Of a stretch of 64,000 nt of DNA, positions 32,414-42,861 are shown in pieces; position 1 is the stretch's first letter; each line of letters opens with the position of its first letter. Below the pieces are notes generated by a model. That model ran no database searches and was not told the DNA's origin. It saw nothing but the letters and a program-made list of their open reading frames with translations. Source of the DNA: Medicago truncatula (taxonomy: Eukaryota; Streptophyta; Magnoliopsida; Fabales; Fabaceae); contig NC_053045.1 of NCBI RefSeq assembly GCF_003473485.1, forward strand, positions 45,922,494 through 45,986,493, in the 5' to 3' direction. The position numbers and the translations under genes were made by a program.

Positions 32414-34018
32414 CAGGGCCGGCCCTAGGCATAGGCCGCGAGTGCGACGGCCTAGGGGCCATGCCCGTAGGGGGCCCTAAATTTTTTTATAGGGGGGTGT
32501 ATATAGCAAAGCTAAGGAAAAAGTGGGGTGCGTATAGTAATTCATACCAGCAGGCCTAAATCTGAATCATTTTCTCGGTCCATTAGGAATAAAATAGAAA
32601 GAAAAAAAAACGTGGAAAGGCCCAATAAAGAGAAAAATAATGGAAAGGGCTCAACTAACACACAAACAAAAATTTCTTTTGAGCAATTAGAAAGACAGAT
32701 GAAAAAGGAAACCTAAAAAGAAAAACTAAAAGGTTCCAAAGTCAGTCATTCTCTCCATGTGAATTGTTTTAGGTGTTTTTTTTTTCTTTCTTATTCCAAT
32801 TCTATTTGATAATATTGTTTCAATTCTCTAATTGCTTCAAGTGTTGAATTCTAATTATGTTTTTTTTTCTTATTCCAATTCTCTTTGATAATCATTGTTT
32901 TCAATTATCTAATTGCTTCAGGTGTTGAATTTTAAAATTCTAATTGAATGATTTATGTTTTTTCCAGTTGAATTTTTTATTTTTCCATATAGCATGATTT
33001 ATTCAAAATCAAGAGTTCACGTACTGTACATAAAACACAGTACACGTTGAACTTGAATATCAATTTTTGATATTTTTTTTAATTAATTGTTTGTACCGAT
33101 AGACTACACTAGTAGGACAGTACACGTGATTTTTGTATGATTCACAAAAGTTAATGTTTTTGGATGATAATGAGTTGAACGAATGTTGTGTTAAATTTCA
33201 CTCAACTTTTTCTCATGGCGATTTATCAAATGTCGATGTTCACGATCTTTTCTCATAATTAAAAGTGTTACAATGCACTTTGCCGACTGAAATAATGAAT
33301 GCCTTGGATATTCTTAAATTTGTCAGACTTGCAGATTGTTATCCAAATGTAGCAATTGTTTACAGAGTTTTATTGACGGTGCCCATGACTGTAGCATCAG
33401 CAGAGAGAAGTTTTTCAAAATTGAAGTTGATTAAAACCTACTTGAGGTCATCAATGTCACAAGATAGATTGAACAGTTTGGCTACTTTGTCAATTGAGAA
33501 GGAAATGTTGAAGAATATTGATGTTGATGTCATTATAAATGATTTTGCATCTCAAAAAGATCGAAAAAACAACTTTTAACTTCACGAGTAAAAGAGAAGT
33601 TTTTTGGATATTTTGTGCAACTATTGTATATTCTCAATGATGGTTTATATCTATGTGTCATAGTTTTATTAGAGTTGTTTTCTCTATAGATAGGTTGTTA
33701 TCCATACCTATAATTTTACTTAACTTTGTTGGGTTAGGTTCGGCCCCCCCAACTTTTTTGTTTTGTTTTTCCTTTTTATTAATAATATATAGGATGAGGT
33801 GTATTTGACACACAATATTTTGGGGTGCCAGCATAGCTTGGATGTCAAAATATCGTATTATAGTGACTTGGGGTGCCAGCATAGCTGGGATGTCAACCAC
33901 TATAACCAATACATGTCTCATTCATCATTTATCAGAAGAAAAAAAAATTATTATGTAATACAAAGGGCCCTTTTTTCATACTATATCCAAGGCCTGTAAA
34001 ACTCTAGGAACGGCCCTG
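32414..34018 (+). mobile_element. Internally deleted hAT transposon with 8-bp target duplication
   Basis: The left end CAGGGCCGGCCCTAGGC pairs with the right end GGAACGGCCCTG. GTAGTCTA stands on both sides (32,406-32,413 and 34,019-34,026), the 8-bp duplication expected for hAT. At 1605 bp it is far shorter than an autonomous hAT. A tandem pair of about 45 bp (TTGGGGTGCCAGCATAGCT-type) lies at 33,820-33,895. Confidence 0.95.
33265..33579 (+). pseudogene. Remnant of hAT transposase: C-terminal dimerisation domain
   Basis: 104-residue open frame. It carries the hAT-family C-terminal dimerisation signature: YPNVAIVYRVLLTVPMTVAS then AERSFSKLKLIKTYLRSSM and RLNSLATLSIE (compare the usual ..L.I.VT.ASAERSFS.LK.IK..LR..M...RL..L..L). 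The catalytic part of the transposase is absent, consistent with an internal deletion of the element. Similar fragments are often labelled zinc-finger MYM-type protein 1-like in plants. Confidence 0.85.
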
Positions 34019-34363
34019 GTAGTCTATCACAACAGCAATTCTCGTTTATACCATGCAACTTCACGATCTTCCTACTTATATTTACAACAGGTTAGATAAG
34101 ATCATGTTAGATAAGATGACAAAGATTTTCCTTTGGGGGGCAATGGGCTCTTTCGATCTTGTAATCATGTTAATTGGAATATGGTTATAGTTCCTAAACG
34201 CTTTGGTGGCCTAGGTATTTGTGAAGTTAGGCTTACTCATTTAGTTTTGCTTGGTAGGTTAGTGTGGAACATGCTTCATAATAAAGATAAATTGCATGCT
34301 TCATAAAATGGTCTAGAAAACAGATGTCTTTAAGGATTTATAATTAAGAAACTATTTATAAAA

Positions 34364-35015
34364 AGGTTAAAATATGGTTTTAGTCCCTGCAAATATGCCT
34401 CGTTTTGGTTTTAGTCCCTGTAAAAAAAAAATTGTTTTTGGTCCCTGCAAAATTTTTTGTTTTTGAAAATAGTCCCTGATCCCACTTTTGTGATGATTTG
34501 CATACGTGACACATTATAACTGAATCAATTTTGTAGTTTTTGGTCCCTGCAAAATATTTTGTTTTTAAAAAAGGCCCCTGCAAAAATTTTTATTTTTGAA
34601 AATAGTCCCTGGAGGGACTATTTTTTAAAACCAATATTTGATTTGGCATAAATATCTCAACAAACTTTTGATCTTATCTATTAAATATTTTACTTAACTT
34701 TTTTTATTGAATTCCTAATATTTTATGTAACATAAATATCTCAACAAATTACATACGATACCTTTCAACTATAAATCATCAATCAATCATTCATACAATC
34801 AATAGTATAAAATGTTTTTTATGCCATGTGTTACTTCCACGTTTATTCGCAATATTTTTATTATTTTTTCTATTTTTTAAAACCAATATTTGATTTGGCA
34901 TAAATATCTCAACAAACTTTTGATCTTATCTATTATATATTTTACTTAACTTTTTCATTGAATTTTTAATATTTTATGTAACAGAAATATTTCAACAGAA
35001 ATAACACAAATTCCT
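34364..35015. repeat. GTCCCTGCAAA-rich repeat followed by a direct duplication
   Basis: From 34,364 (GGTTAAAATATGGTTTTAGTC) several blocks of TAGTCCCTG or GGTCCCTGCAAAA alternate with TTTTTGTTTTTGAAAA. Next to it, ACCAATATTTGATTTGGCAT with AAATATCTCAACAAACTTTT is present twice (34,630 and 34,880). The first part resembles the end of a legume DNA element; no coding content. Confidence 0.6.
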
Positions 35016-35224
35016 AAAAGTTTATTTTATTATATATGTGTTAATATTTTTACTAAATCCAATTAATTTTATCGGTATGTGCATCAATAAATTTACGAGT
35101 ATTTATAATATGATATATTTTATTATATTTGTATGTATTTATTAAGATATTCATCCTATTCCAAGCCGTGATAAATTTTATTTGCGGATATCTTTCATAT
35201 AATTTTTTTTATCTTCTTGAATAT

Positions 35225-36198
35225 GGCCCCGTTTGGATTGACTTATTTTGAGCTTATGTGGGCTTATCTACTCCCATAAGCCTTTTTAAAGGTGTTTGGG
35301 TAAATAAATAAAAATAGCTTATCATAGTTTCATAAGCTGCTTATGCCATATTTTAATAAGCCTAAATTTTCAGCTTACTCTCCGGCTTAACAAGGAGCTT
35401 ATGAATTTATGTAACCTCCATCGATTCTCTCTGGATCCACTTTTTCAAAACATATATTTTTATTTTATTTTTTTGTTTTTAGAAAAAAAAAAACATATAT
35501 TTTAATTATAATGTTAGTTATCTTTGATTGTGCATGAGTAACAAAATTGCTATATACTTATCTTACTAAAGTAACACACGTAACTAAGATTTTTTTTAAG
35601 GATGATTTTTATTATTTTTTTGTTACGTAACAAAATGAAACTGAATAAAAAAAACAAACTTAATTTGTCTTTTTTTGGTAACAAACTGTACATTAATATC
35701 TATATATATGGTAAGTTTACAATCATAATTTCTCAAGTTTATATTTATATTATTATACTTTTTTTTAAAAGAAAGCTTATCATATATTATTATACTTGTG
35801 TATAATGATGTTTAGACTATTTATTTACACCTCGAATGTTAATTTTGTCTTATATGAATATTGATATTTTTTTAAGGACGAATATTGATTATACTATATA
35901 TATAATTATAATTAATATATTATAATATTGTTTTTTACATCTTGATTAATTTTATCAAAAAAAATCTTGATAATTGTGGTTCGATTCTTTGATTTTTTCG
36001 TTAAATTAAAAATATTTAAGATTTTGATAATTGCTTATGTAATGTCACATCCAAACACTTCAATTTATGTAAGTACTTTTTAGTGTACATATTCAAACAT
36101 AAATAGCTTATCAAGTATAAGAGCTTATGATGTAAGTTCTAATGTTATAAGCCCTAATGCTTTAAGCATCTATATAAGCTGTTTATCCAAACGGGGCC
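35225..36198. mobile_element. 974-bp non-autonomous DNA element, copy 1
   Basis: The ends are inverted: GGCCCCGTTTGGAT at the left and ATCCAAACGGGGCC at the right, followed inward by TTATTTTGAGCTTATGTGGG and, on the other side, CATCTATATAAGCTGTTT. The interior is AT-rich with GTTACGTAACAAAATGAAAC and a central AT run. A second copy in opposite orientation is at 50,641-51,640. No transposase. Confidence 0.85.
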
Positions 36199-36202
36199 AA
36201 AG

Positions 36203-36236
36203 TCTAACCCGGGCAACGCCGGATAAATACACTAGT
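36203..36236 (+). other. Possible Helitron 3' end
   Basis: CCCGGGCAACGCCGG (a short GC-rich palindrome-like stretch) then ATAAATACACTAG followed by T. Helitrons end in a small hairpin and CTRR and insert before T. No matching 5' TC end was found, so this is only a hint. Confidence 0.25.
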
Positions 36237-36279
36237 TACTATTTTATATGGTTCTCTCTTAACTTAGTCTAAGTGACAT

Positions 36280-37056
36280 TAATTTTGAGTCATTAGGATT
36301 GAGCAAATCTCATTTTCTCTTTTCATCTCCAAATTAGGGTTCTAATATTCTTCCTTCGTCTTAATTCTTCTTCATCTTCTGCTTCTTTCAATATTTCTTT
36401 TTTGAAGGTCCTTCTTTTAATTTCTTGTTCATTAGCTAATCTGCACAAAGCAAGACCGCAAAATTTTTCTTTGACAAACGTGAACTACAAATCAAATTAT
36501 AGAAACAGAAACAAAAAGATACTACCAAATATGTACGTGCATATTTGGTAGTTGCGTGATCACGGACAAAAATACATTATAAAAAGGATTTTAGTTCTCA
36601 AGTACAGAAACACGTTTCACTATAGGACATGAAAACCTTTGGCCCCAAAAATATACGGTATCAGCTCCTGGATATGAACATCATCATCATGGCCACAATC
36701 ACACAATTATTAGCTCTTTAAAGCAAAATAACAATGTCCACTCACAATGAACAATATGTTGTTACTAACCTAACCCAATAAAAAACTAAACCACAAGTGA
36801 TTTGATTTGGTTACAATTAAGTTAAAAGAAATTTATTTTTTATTTGAATTAAAGTTGAAAACAACTCACACCCACTCTTGCCTAACTTGTCTCCCATAGT
36901 AGATTTAATTAGCACACTTTAGTTAATCTATCTATTCCCCACAACTAGAAATTCTTTTATAATCCTACCAAAAAAAGAAATTCTTTTACAAATTTGTAGC
37001 ATCATTCGCAGAACATAACCGACTAAAAATGATGCCTTTTAACTCACTTAGGTTTG
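36280..37056 (+). pseudogene. BBE-like relic: promoter and first codons only
   Basis: The sequence 36,980-37,056 (ACAAATTTGTAGCATCATTC.., CATAACCGACTAAAAATGAT, GATGCCTTTTAACTCA) matches the core promoter and start of the BBE-like genes (A: TATAAATTTGCAGCATCATA.., ATGATGCCTCTAAACTCA). It encodes MMPFNS and then diverges. The preceding 700 bp (TCTGCACAAAGCA, AAACGTGAACTAC, TTGGTTACAATTAAGTT, AGATTTAATTAGCACACTTT) is an inverted relative of the region upstream of gene B at 42,640-44,650. A former BBE-like gene has lost its body here. Confidence 0.75.
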
Positions 37057-37289
37057 TTTAGTGGTATTGACTTTGAGACTTTAGAGTGTATTCTTTCTCG
37101 AGATTTTGAATTTGATTCTCTCTGATGTTAATTTTGAGTGGCTTAATTTAACTTCTTAAATATGAAACATGTTTGTTTCTATAAATGAAGGGATATGTGT
37201 CATCTAAAACTCACGTACATAACAGTAAGAACCTGACTGACAATGTCAAACTAAAATATAATTGCATTGCCAATTAAGCTAGACATTGT

Positions 37290-37800
37290 TGAATAAAACA
37301 TGTTTCTTATAGATGATAACATGAAATATGAAACATATGATGGTAAAATAATTGCAGTTAATTACCCATTTGTCTCTTATTATAACACCGTTGTCGTACT
37401 ATGTATAGTGATGTTGATTAAAGAGGCGGACAAAATTATCAAACATCACAAACACATTTATTTCCTTTTTTCTGAATTTGATTGGATTGGATTACGATGT
37501 TTCAACAATAATAACTAATATAAAATATGAAACATGTACGTTTAGAAAGAAAGAAAAAAATATGGAATATGAAACATATTTTTTTTATTTGCACTAGCAA
37601 TAGCTGAAATAGGAAACATGTTTATATTGTAATGTTCCGAGTGAAGGTGTCCAACTCTATATTATCAATATTGTCAGTTGAGTTAGTCGTCTTTACGAAC
37701 TAAAACATGTTTTTAAGGATTAAAACATGTTTCTTATAGATGACAACATGGATGAAACGTATGATCCCAAAATAATTGATGTCGTCCACTTTCTTTATGC
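37290..37800. repeat. Direct repeat in the promoter region of BBE-like gene A
   Basis: AAAACATGTTTCTTATAGAT-GAYAACATG followed by GAAAYRTATGATSSYAAAAT-AATTG occurs at about 37,297 and 37,722. AAATATGAAACATGTA-type strings recur several times in between. The section CTGAATTTGATTGGATTGG / GATGTTTCAACAATAATAAC (37,472-37,512) is the upstream module shared by the other BBE-like loci. Confidence 0.7.
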
Positions 37801-37922
37801 CACTTTAGCAACTTCACTTCTTATAAATTTTGCCTGACTAGTTTACTATAGTTGATTTAGCACACTTCAGTCAATCTATTTCCCTACACTCCTACTAGTA
37901 CAGTACAAACTACAAAATCGTT

Positions 37923-37930
37923 TATAAATT
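37923..37930 (+). promoter_or_regulatory. TATA box of BBE-like gene A
   Basis: TATAAATT sits 43 bp before the ATG at 37,966. The following TTGCAGCATCATATACACAA is conserved before gene D. The short spacing implies a very short 5' leader of about ten bases. Confidence 0.65.
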
Positions 37931-37965
37931 TGCAGCATCATATACACAACATCATAAACAAAAAA

Positions 37966-39603
37966 ATGATGCCTCTAAACTCATATTTTACTATTCTACT
38001 AATTGCTCTCTTATTTTCATATACATCTTCTTCAATTGATACTAGTACACATGAAGAAAATTTCCTTGAATGTCTCTATAGTTATTCACATAACTCAACT
38101 TCAATCTCTGAAGTTGTGTACACCAAAACCAATTCCTCTTACTCATCGATACTCAAATTTACAACTCAAAATCTCAGATTTGCATCCAACACAACACCTA
38201 AACCTCTTTTCATTATCACACCTAAACAGATTTCCCAAATTCAAACAACCATAATCTGTTCACAAATCCACAACCTGCAGATTCGAATCCGAAGCGGTGG
38301 CCATGATTTTGAGGGTCGGTCCTATGTTTCTGAAGTCCCATTTATCATCCTTGATCTCACAAACTTCAGAGAAATTGAAGTAGATGTAGAAAACAGGACA
38401 GCTTGGGTTCAATCTGGTGCAACAATTGGTGAACTTTACTACACAATTTACCGAAAAAACCAAAATCTTGGTTTTCCGGGTGGTGAATGTCCTACTATAG
38501 GTGTTGGTGGACACATCAGTGGCGGTGGCTATGGAACCTTGGTTCGTAAATTCGGGCTTGCAGCTGATAATATAATTGATGCTCACATAATTGATGTGAA
38601 GGGTAGGTTTCTTGACAGAGAAGCAATGGGTGAAGATTTGTTTTGGGCTATTAGAGGTGGTGGAGGAGCAAGTTTTGGAGTCATAATTTCATGGAAGATT
38701 AAACTTGTTCAAGTTCCATCAATTGTGACAGTCTTCAATGTTCCAAAAACATTGGAACACAATGCAACAAAGCTTATTCACAAGTGGCAGTTTTTGACAA
38801 GTAGAATTGATGAAAACTTAGAAATTACTGTTATCTTACAAAGGGTAAATTCAAGTATAAAGGGGAAGTCAAAATCAACAGTACAAGCTATATTTCAAGC
38901 CTTGTTTCTTGGAGGAGTAGATAAGCTCATACACTTGATGCAAGAGAAGTTTCCTGAGCTTGGTTTGGTTAGAGAAGATTGTGTTGAGATGAGTTGGGTT
39001 GAATCAGTTCTTTACCTTTACGGGTTTCCGAAAGACGAACCACTTGAAACGTTGCTCAACAGAACACTTGCTGCAAAGGATATTTACAAAGTAAAATCTG
39101 ATTTTGTCAAAATTCCCATTCCTGAAGTTGGATTAGAAGGAATATGGCCTATGTTTCATGAAGATGGTGCCAAAGATGCCATGGTGATATGTTTTCCTTA
39201 TGGTGGCATAATGGATAATATTTCAGAGTCTGAAATTCCATTTCCACACAGACATGGAAATTTATATCAAATTTATTACTCAGTTCATTGGCATCAAGAA
39301 AGTGATGAGGTAGAAAAAATGAAAATGAATTGGATTGGAAAATTGTACAGTTATATGGAACCTTTTGTTTCAAAGTCTCCAAGAGCTGCATATATTAACT
39401 ATAGAGATCTTGATATTGGGGTGAATAATATTAATGGATACACAAGCTACAAGCAAGCTAGTGTTTGGGGTGTTAAATACTTTAAGAACAACTTCAAAAG
39501 ATTGATAAAAGTGAAGACTAAAGTTGATCCTCTAAACTTCTTCAGAAATGAACAGAGTATACCTTCTCTCATGTGTTCAAGGGACATAAAGAAATCCTTG
39601 TAG
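37966..39603 (+). CDS. BBE-like FAD-linked oxidase A
   Basis: 545 residues, no intron, as usual for this family. Signal peptide about 1-23. The FAD-binding (PCMH) domain spans about 70-250: His113 in RSGGHDFEGRSY and Cys175 in GGECPTIGVGGHISGGGYG are the predicted bicovalent FAD anchors, with the same 62-residue spacing as His104/Cys166 of Eschscholzia BBE. The C-terminal BBE domain (INYRDLDIGVN, WGVKYFKNNFKRL, VDPLNFFRNEQSIP) is complete; Tyr479 of NYRDLD may serve in catalysis as in Arabidopsis monolignol oxidoreductases. Position 178, which aligns with the oxygen gatekeeper, is Ile. Several N-glycosylation sites fit a secreted apoplastic or vacuolar enzyme. Substrate unknown (alcohols of monolignols or oligosaccharides are known for relatives). 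The last 11 residues, MCSRDIKKSL, differ from the paralogues' HVSKGRK-like end because two extra bases shift the frame. An in-frame TTG upstream is not a start. Confidence 0.95.
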   Translation: MMPLNSYFTILLIALLFSYTSSSIDTSTHEENFLECLYSYSHNSTSISEVVYTKTNSSYSSILKFTTQNLRFASNTTPKPLFIITPKQISQIQTTIICSQIHNLQIRIRSGGHDFEGRSYVSEVPFIILDLTNFREIEVDVENRTAWVQSGATIGELYYTIYRKNQNLGFPGGECPTIGVGGHISGGGYGTLVRKFGLAADNIIDAHIIDVKGRFLDREAMGEDLFWAIRGGGGASFGVIISWKIKLVQVPSIVTVFNVPKTLEHNATKLIHKWQFLTSRIDENLEITVILQRVNSSIKGKSKSTVQAIFQALFLGGVDKLIHLMQEKFPELGLVREDCVEMSWVESVLYLYGFPKDEPLETLLNRTLAAKDIYKVKSDFVKIPIPEVGLEGIWPMFHEDGAKDAMVICFPYGGIMDNISESEIPFPHRHGNLYQIYYSVHWHQESDEVEKMKMNWIGKLYSYMEPFVSKSPRAAYINYRDLDIGVNNINGYTSYKQASVWGVKYFKNNFKRLIKVKTKVDPLNFFRNEQSIPSLMCSRDIKKSL

Positions 39604-39821
39604 CAGATAAGGTCATAATAGAATAATGCAATATGCTTTTTTATTTTTCTTTTATTTCTGTATTGTTTTTAAAAAATAAAAGTTTGGCACAAAAATGCTA
39701 CACAAAAACGTTTAGTACGTTTTAGGTGGGTGAGCGTGCGGGTATGGACCGCGGAAAATAAAATTGAGGAATCAATTTCCGTAAAACAAAAGATGTAACA
39801 CAGCAAAAAAATAAAATCCAT

Positions 39822-40221
39822 GGGTGTTATGCTAGTAATTGAGTTTGCTTGCAATCTAGATGTCAATAATGCTTTCTATGCTGAATTGGTGGGTGTTATG
39901 CTAGCAATTGAGTTTGCTCACAAAAAATGTTGACATTGTCTGTGGATTGAAACATACTTACAATTGGTGACTATGGCCTTCAAATCTCGCTCTATAGTTC
40001 CTTGGAACTTAAGAAACAGTTGGCTCATTTATATCACTATTACTAGTAGTACGCAATTTATTATATCTCACAATTTCAGAGAAGTAAATCAATGTGTTGA
40101 TAGGCTTGCCAATCTTGGCCTGCAAATGGACATTTATCATCGATGGGATAGCATTCCTCCGACTATTTTAAATGCTTTCATAAGAAATAGATTGAGTTTA
40201 CCTGAATATAGATTTTGTTAG
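39822..40221 (+). pseudogene. LINE-derived RNase H fragment
   Basis: Reads AFYAELVGVMLAIEFAHKKC, stop, HCLWIETYLQLV, then AFKSRSIVPWNLRNSWL.. and FREVNQCVDRLANLG. This is the plant LINE RNase H pattern (AEL.G...AIE.A, LW.ETDS.L, VPW.LRN.W, REGN.CAD.LAN.G); ETDS has become ETYL. The phrase GGGTGTTATGCTAG-AATTGAGTTTGCT is present twice, 69 bp apart (39,822 and 39,891), from a small internal duplication. Non-functional. Confidence 0.8.
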
Positions 40222-40229
40222 TCTATTGC

Positions 40230-41000
40230 TGTTTGATCGTATCCCATAGAGTATGTTTGGATGGTGTAATTGAAAATTTTAGAGAGTTTAAAATTGTAGG
40301 CATTTCAAATGATTAAATTGATTTGCCTACATTTCTAAATATGTTTATTTGGACAGACTAATAAAAAATTAAAAATTTCCTTCATTTCTAAATATTTTGT
40401 ATAACTATTATAAGATGGATGGTCAAGATGATTCCCATGATTTAGGAATCATCTTGAGCCGTAGATGATCGTTCTCGGTTGGTAATACTGATTGGGATGG
40501 TCACACTGTTGGACACGCGGTTGTATGACAAACTCAAAACTAAACAAACTGCCTAAACTTCTATTTATTAAAAAAAATACACATATAAAATGTTAGAGCA
40601 CAATCAATCACTTTTACACTTACACACAGACACACTTGTTTTTCACTTTCTGGTTTTGTCACCAGAGATGAAGAAGATTAGAAAAAGGGAGAAAATTTTA
40701 GAGAGTTTTATGAAGGAGAAATAGGATGCACGGTCATATTCAATGAATCACTAAGTTGTAATTTTCTTATCGACATCATCAATTTATTCAACACTTGAAA
40801 GAGCTATAATTGCTCAAGTACATAACAGAAATAAAACACGAACAAACTAGTTGTTATAACAGAAAACTAACTCTATCGACACAGTTACTTGCGCTACAAG
40901 AAAACTATTATTCTTAACTAATTTGAATTAAACTCACCACATAAAAGAGAAATAACGAAGCATATTACATTACTCTATTATGAACTTAGATGCTTCAAGG
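40230..41000. other. Spacer between BBE-like genes A and B
   Basis: No gene. Contains AT-rich DNA with a short inverted pair around 40,420-40,460 (AAGATGATTCC / GGAATCATCTT). This is the 3' side of the convergent genes A (+) and B (-). Confidence 0.5.
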
Positions 41001-41004
41001 AATT

Positions 41005-42630
41005 CTATCTGTGTCCCTTGGACAAATGTGAAGGTATACTTTGTTCATTTCTGAAGAAGTTTAGAGGATCAACTTTGGTCTTCACTTTTACCAATCTTTT
41101 GAAGTTGTTCTTGAAGTACTTAACACCCCAAATACTAGCTTGCTTGTAGCTTGTGTATCCATTGTTATTATTCACCCCAATATCAAGATCTCTATAATTG
41201 ATATATGCAGCTCTTGGTGACTTTGAAACAAAAGGTTCCATAAAACTATACAGTTTTCTAATCCAATTCATTTTAATTTTTTCCACCTCATCACTTTCTT
41301 GATGCCAATGAACCGAGTACAAAATTTGGTATAAATTTCCATATCTATGTGGAAATGGAATTTTAGACTCTGAAATATTATTCATTATGCCACCATAAGG
41401 AAAAAAATACACCATTGAATCTTTGGCACCATCTTCATGAAACATACGCCACATTCTTTCTAATCCAATTTCAGAAATGGGAATTCTCACAAAATCAGAC
41501 TTTACTTTGAAAATATCCTTTGCAGCTTGTGTTCTGTTGAGCAACATTTCAGGTGATTCGCCTTTCGGAAATCCATAAAGGTAAAGAACCGATTCAATCC
41601 AACTCATCTCAATACAATCTTCTCTAACCAAACCAAGTTCTGGAAACTTTTCTTTCATCAAGGGAATGAGTTTATCTACACTTCCAAGAAACAAGGCTTG
41701 AAATAAAGCTTGTACTGTTGAATTTGACTTACCTTTTTTACTTAAATTTACCCTTTGCAAGATAACATAAATGGCTATGTTTTCATCAATTGTACTTGTC
41801 ACAAACTGCCACTTGTGAACAAGCTTTGTTGCATTTTGATCCAATGTTTTTGGCACATTGAACACTGACACACTTGATGGAACTTGAACAAGTTTAACCT
41901 TCCATGAAATTATGACTCCAAAACTTGCTCCTCCACCTCCTCTAATAGCCCAAAAAAAATCCTCACCCATTGCTTCTCTGTCAAGAAACCTACCCTTCAC
42001 ATCAATTATGTGAGCATCAATAATATTATCAGCTGCAAGACCGAATTTACGCACCAAGTTTCCATAGCCACCACCACTGAAGTGTCCACCAACACCTACA
42101 GTAGGACAAGCACCGGCAGGAAAACCAAGATTTCGGCTTTTTCGGCTAATTGTGTAGTAAAGTTCACCAAGTGTTGCACCAGATTGAACCCAAGCAGTTC
42201 TTTTTTCTACATCTATTGTAATTTCTCTGAAGTATGTGAAATCAATGATGACAAATGGGACTTCAGAAACATAGGACCGACCCTCGAAGTCGTGGCCGCC
42301 GCTTCGGATTCGAATCTGCAGGTCATGTCTTTGGGAACAGATTATGGTTGTTTGAATTTGGGAAATATGTTTAGGTGTGATAATGACAAGAGGTTTCGGT
42401 GTTGTTTTGGATGCAAATCTGAGATTTTGAGTGGTAAATTGGAGTATTGATGAGTAAGAGGAATTGGTTTTGGTGTACACAAGTTTAGACATTGAAGTTG
42501 AGTTATGTGAATAACTATAGAGACATTGTAGGAAATTTTCTTCATGTTTAGTAGTATCAATTGCAGAATATGTGAATGAAAAGAAAACAGCAATTAGTAC
42601 AATAATCAAATATGATCTTAGAGGAATCAT
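41005..42630 (-). CDS. BBE-like FAD-linked oxidase B
   Basis: 541 residues, intronless, convergent with gene A. It starts MIPLRSYLIIVLIAVFFSFT (signal peptide to about residue 23; the others start MMPL). FAD anchors His113 (RSGGHDFEG) and Cys175 (GACPTVGVGGHFSGGGYG) are present. Gatekeeper position 178 is Val, as at Val169 of Eschscholzia BBE, which permits reaction with oxygen. The BBE C-terminal domain is complete, with NYRDLDIGVN at 478-487, and it ends SIPSHLSKGHR. Very similar to A along the whole length, so a recent inverted duplicate. Predicted secreted oxidase making hydrogen peroxide; substrate unknown. Its promoter is cut about 230 bp upstream by a Mutator-type element. Confidence 0.95.
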   Translation of the reverse strand: MIPLRSYLIIVLIAVFFSFTYSAIDTTKHEENFLQCLYSYSHNSTSMSKLVYTKTNSSYSSILQFTTQNLRFASKTTPKPLVIITPKHISQIQTTIICSQRHDLQIRIRSGGHDFEGRSYVSEVPFVIIDFTYFREITIDVEKRTAWVQSGATLGELYYTISRKSRNLGFPAGACPTVGVGGHFSGGGYGNLVRKFGLAADNIIDAHIIDVKGRFLDREAMGEDFFWAIRGGGGASFGVIISWKVKLVQVPSSVSVFNVPKTLDQNATKLVHKWQFVTSTIDENIAIYVILQRVNLSKKGKSNSTVQALFQALFLGSVDKLIPLMKEKFPELGLVREDCIEMSWIESVLYLYGFPKGESPEMLLNRTQAAKDIFKVKSDFVRIPISEIGLERMWRMFHEDGAKDSMVYFFPYGGIMNNISESKIPFPHRYGNLYQILYSVHWHQESDEVEKIKMNWIRKLYSFMEPFVSKSPRAAYINYRDLDIGVNNNNGYTSYKQASIWGVKYFKNNFKRLVKVKTKVDPLNFFRNEQSIPSHLSKGHR

Positions 42631-42670
42631 TTTTTGTTGGTTATGTTATGCATATGCTGCTAGAAAATTA

Positions 42671-42677
42671 ATTTATA
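42671..42677 (-). promoter_or_regulatory. TATA box of BBE-like gene B
   Basis: The minus strand reads TTTTATAAATTAATTTTCTA, then GCAGCATATGCATAACATAA before the ATG. TATAAAT lies about 41 bp before the start, matching the spacing in genes A and D. Confidence 0.6.
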
Positions 42678-42861
42678 AAATAATTTCTCTCTAGTAGTAG
42701 TGTGGATAATAGATTAATTAAATTAAAGCGTGCTAATTAAATCTAATATGGTAGACAAGTCGGGCAGGGTATGAGTTCGTTATCAACTTTACTTCAAATT
42801 GGAAAATAATTTTTTTGAAACTTAGTTGTAACCAAATCATTTGTGATTAGGTTTTAATTTG

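Larger units (their letters stand above)
32375..34340 (+). pseudogene. LINE ORF2 fragment split by a hAT element
   Basis: Left part 32,377-32,413 (NKAGRACLV) and right part 34,027-34,320 (ATAILVYTMQLHDL.., RLDKIM.., KIFLWG, then in other frames PKRFGGLGICEVRLTHLVLL.. GRLVWNML) give the region just after the reverse transcriptase palm in plant LINEs (GR..L..S.....P.Y.MQ, FLWG, GGLGIR). The two parts join across the hAT element once one copy of the 8-bp duplication is removed. The fragment has an in-frame stop and frame changes, so it is a dead LINE piece. Confidence 0.75.

Noticed and set aside
37930-37965. Longer N-terminus for BBE-like gene A (MQHHIHNIINKK..)
   Set aside because: It begins with TTG, overlaps the TATA region and is not present in the paralogues.
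38260-38586. Minus-strand frame opposite BBE-like gene A (and equivalents at 42,010-42,450, 52,707-52,964 and 61,791-61,976)
   Set aside because: A shadow of the conserved FAD domain; recurs at the same place in each paralogue for codon reasons only.
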